A program made the translations under genes and the position numbers. A model generated the notes under the pieces. That model had not been told where the DNA came from, made no database searches, and saw nothing but the letters and a program-made list of their open reading frames with translations. Below are positions 9,899 to 21,340 of a stretch of 64,000 nucleotides of DNA, in pieces (the stretch's first letter is position 1; each line of letters starts with the position of its first letter). Origin of the DNA: Bathynomus jamesi (taxonomy: Eukaryota; Arthropoda; Malacostraca; Isopoda; Cirolanidae); the NCBI GenBank assembly GCA_023014485.1, contig JAJOZX010002574.1, positions 292,501 through 356,500 of the forward strand, in the 5' to 3' direction.

Positions 9899-11656
9899 AC
9901 CACAAAAAAGTACACCCAACTTTAGATTGTACTAACTCCTCCAAAAATTGAGATATTTTGGATCTGTTTGATTTAATATAGCAAATTATTCTTTGTTAAC
10001 GTTCAAATTTATTCATGTTTAAACGATTTAATGTTTAAGCATCTGCTTTTAACTGAAGGGTACAGCAAAATGGGTTGTGCGGAATGATCATTTCTCCCAG
10101 CCAGATAGCTCCTCTTGCTTTAACCAATGTGCTACTTTTTACGTCGAAGGATATTGCAAATATTTTTTAAATAATTCAAACTTTTGTATCTAAGATACGA
10201 GTCATACATATAAATGAAGAATCTGAATTACGAAATTTATAAATAACTTTGAAACCCTTATCATGCAGTTTACACGAAGGCAGCGCGTTCTCATGGTCAC
10301 AACTTATCTGCAAACTAAAAGCTTAAAACAAGTTCAGAATACCTTCGAACTGCAATTTCCCGATAGAGCTTCTCCAACTAAACATACAATTTTGAAGAAT
10401 GTTTGGAAATACAAAGAAGGAATGGTCCTCAATTTGAACAAAGGACGTTCAGGCCATCCAAAGATGGCAAGAACAGACGAGAACATTCAGCATGTTCAGC
10501 ATTTATTAGAGAGACATCCAAAAGTGTCCACCAGGCGAAATGGTACAGAACTCTCACGCATGTCATTTCATTCAATAGTTCGTGAGGATTTGAATTTGTA
10601 CCCATACAGAATGGAAATTCAACATCAACTCATTGAAGGAGATCTAACCTCACCGCCTAAGATTTGCCCAGTGGTTTCTTGAAAAAACAGAAAGATTCAC
10701 GGAACAATTAGTGGTTGGAGATGAGGCGGCCTTTTTTATGAATGGTCTAGTGAACAGACAAATCTGCCATCAGTATGCACCAAAAAATCATCCACCTGAC
10801 AATCATATCTACGAAAAGAATAACTCTAGACAAAAATTGTCTCTCTGGGTAGGACTGTGCAGTAATGGAGCGGTAATTGGCCCGGTCTTTTACGATGGTA
10901 ATCTAAATGGTGAAGCTTACCTAGAAATGATAGACCGAGAAATCCTTCCACAAATACGTATTACTTATGGAAACTGATTTAATCGTATTTGGTGGGTGCA
11001 AGACGGAGCTCCTGCTCACAGGAGAGTTATTGTGAAGGAATGCTTGCAGGAAGTCTTCCACCAAAGAGTAATTGCTACAGGCCATGACACTGAATGACCT
11101 CCCAGAAGCCCTGACTTGACCCTGTGTGATTACTTTTTATGGGGTCATTTGAAAAATAGAGTATTTGCATCACAACCTATCAATTTAGATGATTTGAGGA
11201 CTCGCATCACAGCTGAAATCAACTTGTTAAAAGACAATCCAGATCTTATCAAAAGAGTGATGGGGAAGATGAGAGCTCAACTCCAGATTTGTATCGATAG
11301 GAATGGCGGTCATGTTGAAAGAAAACGAAACTAAGCATAACTTTTGCAATAAGGAATAAAGAAAAATCTGCTTTGTATCTTATTAAAATTATGTTAAAGT
11401 ATCTATTATTATGTATTGGTCTTTTCATTACATCGATAGCACACACATTATTTTTTCATTGACCAATTTTGCGCAATCCATTTAGTTGTACCCTTCAGTT
11501 AAAAGCAGATGCTTAAACACTAAATCGTTTAAACATGAACAAATTTGAACGTTAACAAAGAATAATTTGCTATATTAAATCAAACAAACAGATCCAAAAT
11601 ATCTCAATTTTTGGAGGAGTTAGTACAATCTAAAGTTGGGTGTACTTTTTTGTGGG

Positions 11657-11659
<3 letters not shown>
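9899..11659 (+). mobile_element. Mariner-like element of the DD41D type, long inverted repeats
   Basis: About 190-bp inverted repeats: the left end (CCACAAAAAAGTACACCC, inward to TAACTGAAGGGTACA near 10065) matches the right end (11480-11659, ending GGGTGTACTTTTTTGTGG). TA-repeat DNA lies on both sides, so the TA duplication cannot be placed exactly. The transposase is on the plus strand. Confidence 0.85.
10263..11334 (+). pseudogene. DD41D mariner transposase, frameshifted
   Basis: A cut-and-paste transposase for TA targets. The ATG at 10263 starts a helix-turn-helix region (QRVLMVTTYLQT, then GRSGHPKMARTDENIQ). The frame slips near 10645 into FAQWFLEKTERF. The catalytic core reads VVGDEAAF (first Asp), WWVQDGAPAH (second Asp) and SPDLTLCDYFLWG (third Asp), with 41 residues between the second and third Asp. 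The end is QICIDRNGGHVE at 11285-11322. In-frame stops occur at about 10975 (TGA) and 11095 (TGA where Trp is expected). DD41D is the spacing of the rosa-like ITm group. The lesions are few but make it non-autonomous. Confidence 0.85.
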
Positions 11660-11660
<1 letters not shown>

Positions 11661-11739
<79 letters not shown>

Positions 11740-11740
11740 C
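11661..11740. repeat. (TA)n(GT)n microsatellite
   Basis: About 65 bp of pure TA followed by GT repeats, between the mariner right end and a long hairpin. Several apparent Ile-Tyr repeat frames here are artefacts of this tract. Confidence 0.95.
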
Positions 11741-11741
11741 G

Positions 11742-11878
11742 TGCTGCAAACCCACAAGGAAAAAGAAAAACGATTCCAAGGCCTTTCGTGTATTCAGAGC
11801 TACACCTCATCAGGGAATAGCTCTGAATACACGAAAGGCCTTGGAATCATTTTTCTTTTTCCTTGTGGGTTTGCAGCA
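11742..11878. repeat. Near-perfect 61-bp hairpin with 15-base loop
   Basis: The left arm starts TGCTGCAAACCCACAAGG at 11742, the loop is near 11803-11817, and the right arm ends CCTTGTGGGTTTGCAGCA at 11878. The arms differ at one position (CGATT versus TGATT). On the minus strand the loop and right half read CTGATGAGG, a short stem, then CGAAAGGCC, which resembles a hammerhead core with one extra base. Confidence 0.9.
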
Positions 11879-11957
11879 TTCATTCATTTCACGTGTTTTA
11901 TTGTGAAATTCATCCCATATATATATATACTGTATATATATATATTATACACACACC

Positions 11958-12501
11958 AGGCGCGGCGTAAGTCAGTTTATCAAGAATAATTGAATCACCT
12001 TGTGAATAATAATATTTATTACAGAAATTGTTCAAAGTGTCCTCCATCATGTTCAATGCACAAGTTGCATCTTTGAACCACTGAACAACAAATGGGCTGC
12101 ACAGTTCTTTGTTATTATTCAATGTCTCAAACTCTTGGCATATCAAAGTCATCGTGTGATTGAAGTCCCGAGGTTTCTGGCCATTGACTCATCTTTGATT
12201 ATACCCTATATTGAATAATCACTGTGATGTGATTATTCAATGTGGGGTATAATCAAAGATAGAGTCTACAGCCAGAAACCTTGGGCCTTCGATCACACAA
12301 AGACATTGATAAGCCAAGAGTTTGAGACATTGAATAACAACAAAGAACTGTGCTGTGCTATTTGTTGTTCAATGGTTCAGAGATGCAATGTATATATTGA
12401 ACATGATGGAGGACACTTTGAATAATTTCTGTAGTAAATGATAAATATTATTCTTCACAAGGTGATTCCATTATTCTCGGTAAACCAACTTATGCTGCAC
12501 C
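11958..12501. mobile_element. Fold-back derivative of a mariner-type transposon
   Basis: Two arms of roughly 265 bp face each other around a centre near 12225 (GAATAATCAC, then GTGATTATTC). Each arm carries the same transposase 3' end plus an outer end resembling GTGCAGCATAAGTTGG (right) and GGCGCGGCGTAAGTCAG (left). The arms have diverged visibly, so this is an old inverted duplication rather than an assembly chimera. Confidence 0.8.
12240..12425 (+). pseudogene. Mariner transposase C-terminal fragment (right arm)
   Basis: Reads WGIIKDRVYSQKPWAFDH, then EFETLNNNKELC and YIEHDGGHFE before a stop. This is the usual C-terminal end of mariner-family transposases (W-G-x-x-K-D, ending in a G-x-H-F-E type motif). 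No catalytic residues remain. The left arm holds a second copy of the same segment on the minus strand (near 12210-12030). Confidence 0.75.
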
Positions 12502-13077
12502 ATGTATATTCAAATAGGAATATGAGCATCCAAAATAAAATGGCTTTACTTTTAGCCTACATATACTAAAAGGAGATACAAGCACATGCAATCAGTGTCA
12601 TGTAGCCTTTCCATGGCTTCATTAAAGGCTTGGACATGTTGGATGTTGTTATGGTCAAAATTTTGCAAAAGTCTAGTCAATATTTCCTTTAAAATTTATA
12701 GAGATTTAAAAGGAGACTGTTTTCCACAAATGATCAAATGCTACCACATGTAGTCAAAAAGATTCATATCCGAGCTTTTTGAATCCCAAGTGAGAACTTC
12801 TAATCTTCCCCCCCCCCCCCTTCTTCTACTGAGTAGTTTGTATTGTGAGGTGTGGCAGGTAGCACAATCTTCTTGCAACACGTGTGTTAAAGTACAAGTT
12901 TTCTTCAGTTGAACAATGAAAAATGCATTTCCAGCAACCTCTGCAGCCTGTCACACCTCTCAATAAAAGGTATCTGTATGTTAAAAGCAAGTCATTTTTT
13001 GGGTGCTCACTGTAAAGAGAAGAAAATTTCTTGCAAACAATGACAACTGATTACTCATTATCCAACAGTTAAGCTAC
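12502..13077. other. Probable further mariner debris, unassigned
   Basis: No intact frame. On the minus strand, fragments such as NFDHNNIQHVQAFNEAMERL (near 12665-12605) faintly resemble the C-terminal part of a mariner transposase. A C-run interrupts at 12808-12821. Too decayed to name. The last part (12990-13077) would be intron 3 of the host gene. Confidence 0.3.
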
Positions 13078-13176
13078 CTGCTTATTGGGGCCTTCACAGC
13101 TCCTCTGATCCAATTGTTCATCCCTATCAGGTACACGTTCATCAGAATCAAATGGCTCCATTTTGATTTGTACATT
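13078..13176 (-). CDS. Host gene exon 3 (phase 0-0, 33 codons)
   Basis: A minus-strand internal exon bounded by a polypyrimidine acceptor (CTCATTTTCAG just above 13176) and a donor (CAG then GTAGCTT below 13078). It is exactly 99 bp, phase 0 at both ends. It reads NVQIKMEPFDSDERV, then DRDEQLDQRSCEGPNKQ: acidic, with a sumoylation-type IKME motif. Size, phase and composition match exon 2, which argues for one gene. The next exon was not found in the window. Confidence 0.7.
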
Positions 13177-14410
13177 CTGAAAATGAGACCAATATGAAAT
13201 TAAAAATTTCTAATTTTGTATTAATGCATTTAGAGATGAAACAGTATGTTACTACAAAATTAAATGCTAATCCCAACATTGTGTAAACCAGTATGGATGT
13301 AATGTATATCTTAAATGTAACACGTTCTTTCTGAATAATAATTACAATAATTATTATTATTATTGACTCTTCGTACCATAGGTTTCATAACTATTATTAA
13401 TGACCAAGATTTAATGTATACTGCTAACAGAATTGATCTCTCATGTCAACTAGTAGTTAGTTTGTGTCCTAAAATATTACTCAACAAACCTATAAACCTT
13501 GCATTATCTTATACATGATCATAATTAATCATCTATATATTTTATAGTCATAACTATGAAGTTTGTTTTATACTATAATAATTAATCACATTTATACTAC
13601 CAAACTGTACCTACTTAAATATGATGCTTTTATCTTACAATTAATTTGAGAGCCTAGTAAAGCCTAAAACGTAAGGGTCAAATTTCAGTTAAAATAAATA
13701 TATGCTGTAAACTGTAATATTGTAATTTTATTTTTACCAATTCAAAGATTGAATTATCATTACTATTATATAACTTAAAAATTTATTTCAAACTGATTAT
13801 ATAATAATAACAATAATAATAAATACTTCAAAAGTAACAAGGATTCAACTCTCCAACTAATTTACACTGAACTTTCTAGACTGACTTGTAAACATGTTGA
13901 CTTACGTATGGGATTCGCAAGAATTCCTGTCTGTCTGTGTCAGTGATTTTAGTTTTAAGATTTACTTTTTAGTTTTAAGTTTACTTTTCAAATAAGTAAC
14001 CAAATGATTTGGGAAGAGGTATCAATAGTTACTTTTTGCCTTCAGAATGTCTCAATGGTTGTTTCCATTACTCGTAGGCAATTCTGGAGAAGAACTTAAA
14101 CAGATAAGGGTAAGATCCATTTTTTACTGTTGGGCAGCGGAGCAGTGAACATCTTAAAATAATGTTTATTAAGATCAAATACCCAACAAGAAATATTTAT
14201 TAAGACATTTAACCAAATCTACAAAATTTGAGTCGTGTCCGCTATCTTCAAATTTTGTGATATACAAATAATAAAAAAAATAATTATAAACAGCATTCTT
14301 TTTTTTTTAGTACCACTATTTCTTAGTGAATGTTCAAAAGAAGAAATGATAAAATGTGTGGTTATGTTGTGGCGAGGCACCTAAAACTAATTTAAAAAAA
14401 AAATATTCAC
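13177..14410 (-). other. Host gene intron 2 (about 1.23 kb)
   Basis: AT-rich, with trinucleotide-like (ATT)n patches near 13345-13370 and 13800-13820. No transposon ends or coding signal seen. Bounded by GTGAAT (donor of exon 2) and the TTTCAG acceptor of exon 3. Confidence 0.6.
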
Positions 14411-14509
14411 CTGTGCAGAGGAATTTGGGTCATTTTTCATATTAATAATTCCATCTGTTACAGTAACTGTTTCCCCAAATTCATTAAGCTCAGTTTTACA
14501 AGGAAGAAG
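14411..14509 (-). CDS. Host gene exon 2 (phase 0-0, 33 codons)
   Basis: A minus-strand internal exon with acceptor CCCCCATTTGCAG just above 14509 and donor CAG then GTGAAT below 14411. It is 99 bp, phase 0 at both ends. It reads LLPCKTELNEFGETVTVTDG, then IINMKNDPNSSAQ. No folded domain is recognised; the composition is that of a disordered acidic linker. It would join exon 1 (ending in phase 0) in frame. The intron upstream is the one filled with nested transposons. Confidence 0.7.
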
Positions 14510-14544
14510 CTGCAAATGGGGGAAAATGTTAATACTGAAGTTTT

Positions 14545-14886
14545 TGACAAATTATATATATATATATATTATATATATATATATCTATCCCCGCAAGGGG
14601 GTTCTAAGCTCGTGCTCTTGAGTGCTCTTTGTGCTCGTTTGTACGTGCTTGTTCCTGGAGGTTTCACGTGCGCCCTCCCGGCCCTAGCACCCAAGGATGA
14701 TGGGGCTCGACCCTGCAGTCCTTGTCATCCTTGGTCTTTTTCCACTTTGACTGTCCCCTCCACCCTTTCTTTTTCCTCTGTCTTTCCTCTCGCTTTTTCT
14801 TTGTTTTTCCGCCGAGATATGCCCTTTTAAATAGAGGCAAATCGGTTCTTCCCGAACTTAAAAAAAAAAAATATATATATATATAG
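14545..14886 (+). repeat. Short retroposon-like GC-richer insert with A-tail in (TA)n
   Basis: A block at 14585-14860 is clearly richer in G and C than its surroundings. It ends CGGTTCTTCCCGAACTT followed by an A-run and (TA)n, and (TA)n also precedes it (14552-14583). The layout suggests a 5'-truncated LINE 3' end or a SINE inserted at a TA-rich target. The family was not identified. Confidence 0.45.
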
Positions 14887-15505
14887 TATACGAGTCATTC
14901 CATGTCAGTTCAATGGCAAAAAAAATGTGACCATCACCGATTTTTTTGAAAATTGGCACACTTATAGATCTCTGAGAAAAAACAGAATGACGCTTGTTTC
15001 AACACTAGGTCATATGGTTCCAGAGATATGGCCCTTCGAATTTTGTAGAAAAAGGTCAATTTCCAAGGTCATACCATATTTCAACATGAAATATATCGGC
15101 TCCTATTGCACTTACAGAGACCATTTAAACACTATTTTAAAGCTTTTAAGCAGATCTACAACTTTGTTTCTATTCATATTTTACCTCAATGGTCAAAAAA
15201 AAAAAATGACCTTATTTTTGACCTTTGACCTTCTGTAGGTCATTTGATGTCAACTGATTTTTTCTCCTTTCACCCAATTTTGGATACACGTCTACCTTAA
15301 CCTAAAACAAGATTTTTAGTGTTGATTAAGTTAGTATAGACGCTACAGCCATTTCAGTGGACCATACCTACCTCCATTTTGACCAAGTACCTTTCTCCAC
15401 CAAACTTTGGAGCACTGTATCTTTGGAACTGTTTGAGCTAGAGTGTTGAGAAAAATACCATTAAGTTTTTCTTACTGAGATATATAATGTCTGCTAATTT
15501 AAAAG

Positions 15506-16010
15506 AAAATTGGTAATTATCTAACCTAACCTAACCCAGTTATTTGGTCGAATAAGTATCCAGCCCTATTATAATTTTTTTTTTTTTGTATATTTCAGAG
15601 AATTATATAATATAGGTAATTTAAATTTAAATTACACAATTAATTAATTTATATGGACATTCAAAAATGTGAAGAGCTTTGAACCTACTATCCTGTTTAA
15701 AGGTAAAGCTATGTACATATATAAGTACCTTATACTAGGCTATAGGTACTACCCTATAGAATAAGTTCAGTTTTAAGAATTAGATGTTTTAATAGAATTA
15801 CTTAACTTTGTGTATTTATTCATTGTGTACAACAGTATGTACCCATGTGAAAATAAGCTTATTTAAACCTTGGAGCAAGGATTTTTTTGGCATCTGTATT
15901 TATTCCAATCTGTAAATCAAACTGCACATTTTTTCTTGTTGTAGACCTCTGAAACAAGATCAGTCAGTCCCAAATTTTATTTGTGCCATCTAAGCAAAAA
16001 TAGCTTTTAA
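15506..16010. other. TE-A internal non-coding segment
   Basis: AT-rich, no reading frame. It contains two TTAGG-like units (CTAACCTAACC near 15521), just inside the end of the left inverted repeat. Confidence 0.4.
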
Positions 16011-16190
16011 CAGGGTTGGATACAATGAATAATTATAATTGTATTTTTAATTAATTGATCCTAATTTCCATTAATTGTAATTGATTTAAAATAAAATAAA
16101 AAAGGTAACTAATTGATTTTTGAGCTATAACTGATGTAATTGATCAATTAATGTCAATTGTTAAAAATTATACCCCTAGATCCGCAGTCA

Positions 16191-16247
16191 TACTTCATCC
16201 AATGAAAATAAACCTTTGATAGTTTATTTAGTTATATATTATATATA

Positions 16248-16282
<35 letters not shown>

Positions 16283-16854
16283 ACTCCAGATTCCTGGGAT
16301 CTTGGGAGCATTGCTCCAGTAAATTTGACCATGAGAAAAAGTAAATTTGGGTTTGGGTTTTGTTCATCCGCTAGACGTTATGCAATTTTTTTGCGTATAC
16401 GTTCTTGTACAAACCAATTTTTTTAAATTACAAATTTAGTTATTTTAAGTTTAGTTGGTAATTCTATATTTAACAATTATTTTTATTTTTTGTTAAGCTT
16501 CAATGTTTTGATAATTAAAATTTTATTAAAACATTTTTTTTAATATAAAATTATCAGGATTGGACTATGTTCCATTGATCTCGGCCAGGTTTGATAAATT
16601 GGCCAGATAATTACTTGTGCGGTTTTAAGTAATCCCCATGACTCTAGAATTGAAAAGTTTAGTTAAGTTTAAACTTACTTTTACTTACTTTAACTTACCT
16701 ACTTTTACTTACTCTTCCTTACTTTTACTAAGTTTAAAGCACTTACTTTTACTTACTTTCATTGTACTATATGCTTACTTTTACTCACTTTTACCATACT
16801 ATATTTACTAACTTTTACTTATTTTGTATTTTTTCAGGTAGTCAATAATCAATA
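16191..16854. other. (TA)n tract and 5' region of the BED-type element
   Basis: (TA)n at 16233-16280 adjoins the element tip. Downstream are a GGAGCATTGCTCC palindrome near 16304 and a run of TTTACTTACT-type direct repeats at 16665-16820 that looks like an untranslated leader with simple repeats. No gene. Confidence 0.5.
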
Positions 16855-19582
16855 ATGGATCCTAATATTGATGAAGTTGGAGAGAAAAGTGAGGGTGTTA
16901 AAAGGGGTTACTTTTGTGGTCAATGCAAGAACAAATATTCAAAGAAGCAAAACTGGGAGGAACATTTTAATTCCAAAAAAAATATTTGTTACAATACAAG
17001 AGGTCCCAGAGTTTGGGCCCACAGCTTAGATATTGCAGTAAAGAAATACCAGGATGAAGTGCAGCAAAGGATATGGCAAAGCAGTCATTTAGTTTGTTCA
17101 CAAAATGTGCTAGTGCCAGACCTCAGAAAAATGAACCAACTTCATCAACTGCTAATCTAGAAAATGAAACTTTTTCACTAGATGTTTCACAGACTGAAGA
17201 AAGTGCTTCTCCTCCACCTAAGAAACAAAAGGTAAGTGAGGAATCTGCGCATCAGACTAACAAAACTGCTTTAGAGGAATTTGAAAATTCCCAAATCCAG
17301 AAGACATTGAATGCAATTTTGCGCCTAACAAAAGAAACTCACCAAGCTGTTGTGGTTAATAAAGAGAAGAGTCAAAATATGCCTTCAAGTTCAAGTGTTG
17401 CATCCAAATCTAATAAAGCAAAAAGCAACAAATTTGACATTTCCATAGCCCATTTAAGCAAGTGTAAATCAATACAAGAAATCCTGAACAATGATTTGAT
17501 CAAATCTACATTCAAATTGGTGGAAAAGAAGGATCTAGGGCATACTGATGATTCATTTTCAGTACCAAGTGATATAATGGAAAACATTGCAAATAGTGAC
17601 ACTAATATGCCTGATGTAGATATAGCTGTTGAGGATGAAGATGATGATAATCAAGAAGATATTGATGATGCTTCTGATGATAAAATGTTTACATTATATT
17701 GCATAGCTTGCACAGACCCCAAAGCATGTGCTTCAGACAAACATTCTAACATAAAAGGTTACTTCAATGTTAAAGATTTAACCTATGTATGCAAACAAGG
17801 AGAAAATCAAGAGAGATGGTTTAGAAATCTGAAAACCCACCTGAAGAGACATTTAATTAAACTTCAGCATCATCAAAGAGCTGCTGTTTATGAAGTGATG
17901 AAAACATCTTCTCGGAACACTACTAAACGCATAGAAGACTTATGTGGCAACATCTTATACTACATAATGAAAACAAACACTGCATGGGCTCTATATCCAG
18001 TACTTCTAGCTGTATTACATAGGTCAGGTTGAGGTTGGAAATTTGAATCATAGCACACATGCGTGCAAGACAATTTGTGAGCTATTAGATAATCAACTTA
18101 AAGAACAAACTGTAAAGTGGTTCTTAGAACAAACTTCAGTAACAATAACAGCTGACATTGGAACAATTTTGGGATTAAGCATGCTAGTTGTATTAGTTAT
18201 GAGTGAAGAAGATAAGACTGTAAAACTTGCTGGGATAAATTTAGTACGCAGCAAATCAGGAGTTTATTTGGCCAATGAAATTTTTGATGTGTTGAAGTCT
18301 CCTAATCACTTGAAACTATATGAAGAAGCAATTAAATCCAAGGTATCTGGAATGGTTGGAGATGGGGCTTTTTGTAAGGACAATGAGCCACTTAAAAACG
18401 AAATGAAAAAGTTGTTTGGAGAAAATTTCAAATTTCGATGGGACTTAATGCATATTGTGAACAGAGCCCACGTTGATGCATTGAAGAAAATTTGTAAACT
18501 AAGTGAGCTTTTAGACTTTATTCAGAATCACTCTTCAAATCTGAGATCAGGCCTTGACTATACCAATATGGTTCTTGACAATATCATTGGTTTTAAGAGA
18601 CCAAAACTCAAATCTGATACTCGCATGGTTAATTACGAATTTGATCAATTTGACAGATTTGTGGAAAATTGTGTGTTTTTTGATCATCCACAAGAGAAAG
18701 AAATTAGTGCCAAGTTCTATGTATTGATTTCCTATGTAACAAAGATTATGTTGCAAGTAGCTCAAAAAACCACAGTTAGTGCAGAATTTGTAGAAAATAT
18801 ATTTTATAAAGAAGGAGGGAAAACTGTTATGTTAAGAGTGATGGAAACAATTTCCAAATTAGCTAATGGAGGAAATGCAAATGTAGTAGTTTCTGAATTT
18901 AAGCACGATACCACAGGGCAGCAAAAGGAACTAACAGCTGAGGATTACATCCTAAATGAAGTTTACAAATACATCAAGAAACGTTCTGATTACTACCAGG
19001 TTGCTGAAGTTGCTAGACCATCCAGAACCAGATCTGAAAGTAGTTTTACAAAAGACTCAGTGATAAATTGGCTGACAGAATATATAGAACAGCTGTGGAA
19101 AGGAATCAGAGAGAGATTAAAGCATTTTGATAAAGATGGATCAACTGCCTGGAGTGAAGCACCAGCTGAAGGAACATTCTCCATTCTTGGTTACATTGTT
19201 GAACACAAAGGATCCATTAAGCCATCTCATTTGACTAAGCTGTGCAGAATTGTGAAGGAGGGTCCAGCTCCAGGCACTAGATCTGCTGTAATGATCACAC
19301 AGAAAGCCATTGATCAGTGGCCAAGCATACATGGCGGTAAATTCACAACAAATGCCTACATGCAAGGTCTAACATCGTCCACTGTTGCTGCTGCAATGAA
19401 TAAATAAACTTAAGGTGAGTTATAAACTGTACATTATTGTATTATTATGTTTAGCTAAAACAATTTGTAATTGGTATGTCATCAATTCAAGAGTTTACTA
19501 TCATTAACCTATCTAGTGGTGTAAGGGAAAAAAAGTAAATTCAGAGCTATGCTCCAGTAAATTTTTTCAAATCTGGAGTCAT
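16280..19582 (+). mobile_element. DNA transposon with BED-finger transposase, nested
   Basis: Inverted tips ATGACTCCAGATT at 16280-16292 and AATCTGGAGTCAT at 19570-19582. Subterminal palindromes recur on both sides: GGAGCATTGCTCC near 16304 and GAGCTATGCTCC near 19545, each followed by AGTAAATTT. It sits in (TA)n DNA, so target duplication cannot be judged. The superfamily is undecided. Confidence 0.75.
16855..19407 (+). pseudogene. BED-type zinc-finger transposase, two frameshifts
   Basis: Three consecutive frames make one protein of about 840 residues. Start ATG 16855 gives an N-terminal zinc finger (GYFCGQCKNKYSKK, then HFNSKKNIC). A slip near 17070 leads to a Ser-rich and acidic linker and a second finger-like block (YCIACTDPKACASDKH, then HLKRHL). 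A slip near 18010 leads to the last 450 residues. There an RNase H-like core is suggested by TITADIGTILGLS, SGMVGDGAF and RWDLMHIVNRAH (Asp, Asp and a His-containing helix). The C-terminal EGTFSILGYIVEHKG resembles the hAT dimerisation helix. A hAT-related origin is likely but unproven. Only indels, no internal stops, break it. Confidence 0.7.
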
Positions 19583-19620
19583 GTATATATATACAGTATA
19601 TATATATATATACATATATA

Positions 19621-20233
19621 CAGGGTGTCCCAGAATTAACTATCTATTTCAATGAAATCGGACAAATTTTTTAAAAACACACTTTTATTTATGTTTATCA
19701 TGTTTAATATGTTAAAAATATAAAATTTCTAAATTTTTTTCATAATTTTATTTTCATAATTTTTTCATTATCTGGTCCAATGAAAGACCATCTGAAGTCA
19801 TAGAATGGCAAAGACACTCTCCTAAAGTTAACGTGTGGCTTGGAATGACCAAATCCAAAATTTATGGCCCATTCTTCTTTGCGGAGGCAACTGTAACAGG
19901 TACCGTCTACCTTGATATGCTTCAGCAGTTTCTCAAACCACAGCTTCTTGATGATGGCATTCTTGATAATGTTGTGTTTCAACAAGATGGAGCACCATAA
20001 ATTTTGGATTTGGTCATTCCAAGCCACACGTTAACTTTTGGAGAGTCTCTTTGCCATTCTATGACTTCAGACGGTCTTTCATTGGACCAGATAATGAAAA
20101 AATTATGAAAATAAAATTATGAAAAAATTTAGAAATTTATACATTTTTAACACACATTAAACATGATAAACATAAAAGTGTTTTTAAAAAATTTGTCCGA
20201 TTTCATTGAAATAGTTAATTCTGGGACACCCTG
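19621..20233. mobile_element. Mariner/Tc1-type fold-back with transposase core fragment
   Basis: Tips CAGGGTGTCCCAGAATTAAC (19621) and its complement ending at 20233, flanked by TA. Arms of about 215 bp are nearly identical inverted copies. The loop region (about 19830-20000, plus strand) encodes a transposase fragment: VWLGMTKSKIYGPFFFAE, then LDMLQQFLKPQLL and VFQQDGAP, whose Asp is a catalytic residue. An inverted duplication seems to have copied the outer half and part of the gene. Confidence 0.85.
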
Positions 20234-20425
20234 TATAGAATAGTTATATTTGTGTAATTGTAATTGATTCAGACAAAATTAATTGTAATTGATCTTGAAA
20301 CTGTGAAGTACAATACTAACTGTAATTAATTTGAAGAATAAAAAATTTGTTAATCATTTCCATTTTGTGTAATTGAACCCAACCCTGGCTTTTAAGCTAC
20401 GTTTTTTTTTCTTTTTAGATAAACA

Positions 20426-21340
20426 TGGATTTTAGCAGTTTGAATATGGGGAGGTTCTGCTGTGACCCATTTAAAAAACAAAGGAAAAGTGAAAAAAGGC
20501 ATTTGTGCATTGACTAAAAATTTGATTGATCAAAATCCTGAATTGAAACTAACAAATAATCATAAAGCATGTGCAACCTGTCGAAATATACTAGCAAATC
20601 ATCCATCCCCAATGCCTGAATGTGAACCACTTGAAAAATCACCATCCACCTCATCAAGTGCCCCATCTGAGCTAGAAACCGTTGGAGATGTAGTTGAAAT
20701 GAAGAATGAGCTTAGTAAATTCAATGCTTCATTGGCCACACTTGATGAGACCCCAATAAAACCATGTAAACTCTTTGACAGCACTGGTTATGCAAAGAGA
20801 AAGTTGAGGAAAGTAGTAGTAGTTGTGAAAAGAAAGCTTGAACTTGCAACTAAACAACCAATTTCATGCAGTAACTCAGATGATACAGAAATGGAGATTC
20901 TTCAACAACTAAGAGAAAAATTTAATCAAGTGACAAGTCGAAGTGAAAAACTGACAATTCTTACTATCCTACCAAACAGATGGACACGAGTAAAGATCAG
21001 AGAAGAATTCAAGTCCTCAGATTACATGGCTAGGCAAGCAAAGAGTTTGGTGAGGGAGAAGGGAGTGCTTTCAACTCCTAATCCACATTTGGGGAAACGC
21101 CTGAATAGTGAAACTGCTGCCAAAGTAATTGACTTCTATCATTAGCCAGATGTGAGTAGACAAATGCCAGGGTTGAAAGACTGTTTCTGTAAAAGGCACT
21201 GATGGTAGGTGGGAAAGAAAACAAAAACCGCTAATCTTATGCAACCTAAAAGAAGCATTTGAGCTTTTTAAAACAAACCATCCAACAATTAAAATAGGAT
21301 TTTCAAGATTTGCAGAGCTTTGGCCAAAATAATGTGTGTT
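20426..21340 (+). pseudogene. TE-A transposase-like gene, N-terminal part, broken
   Basis: Start ATG 20426 (AACATGG context) reads MDFSSLNMGRFCCDPFKKQ. A slip in the A-run near 20475 leads to KKGICALTKNL and a CATCRN cysteine pair, so an N-terminal Cys cluster (CC, then C-x2-C) is visible. Downstream are a linker, the block SEKLTILTILPNRW and a helix-turn-helix-like KIREEFKSSDYMARQAKSL. TAG at 21143-21145 and a slip near 21185 interrupt; VKGTDGRWERKQKPLILCN and IGFSRFAELWPK follow to a TAA near 21329. The same blocks occur in the TE-B gene. The catalytic half is absent here. Function is inferred from position inside inverted repeats. Confidence 0.7.

Larger units (their letters stand above)
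16011..20387. mobile_element. hAT-type non-autonomous element nested in TE-A
   Basis: Tips CAGGGTTGG (16011) and CCAACCCTG (ending 20387) with a perfect 8-bp target duplication GCTTTTAA at 16003-16010 and 20388-20395. Its own sequence is only the outer parts (16011-16190 and 20237-20387), rich in AATTGTAATTGAT repeats. The interior holds two later insertions. Confidence 0.9.

Noticed and set aside
11604..11989. Ile-Tyr-repeat proteins
   Set aside because: They are translations of the (TA)n tract at 11661-11725; the same applies to frames at 9603-9944, 51301-51561 and 51841-52035.
16272..19590. 8-bp TSD for the BED-type element (ATATATAT / GTATATAT)
   Set aside because: Both flanks are TA microsatellite, so a 7-of-8 match is expected by chance.
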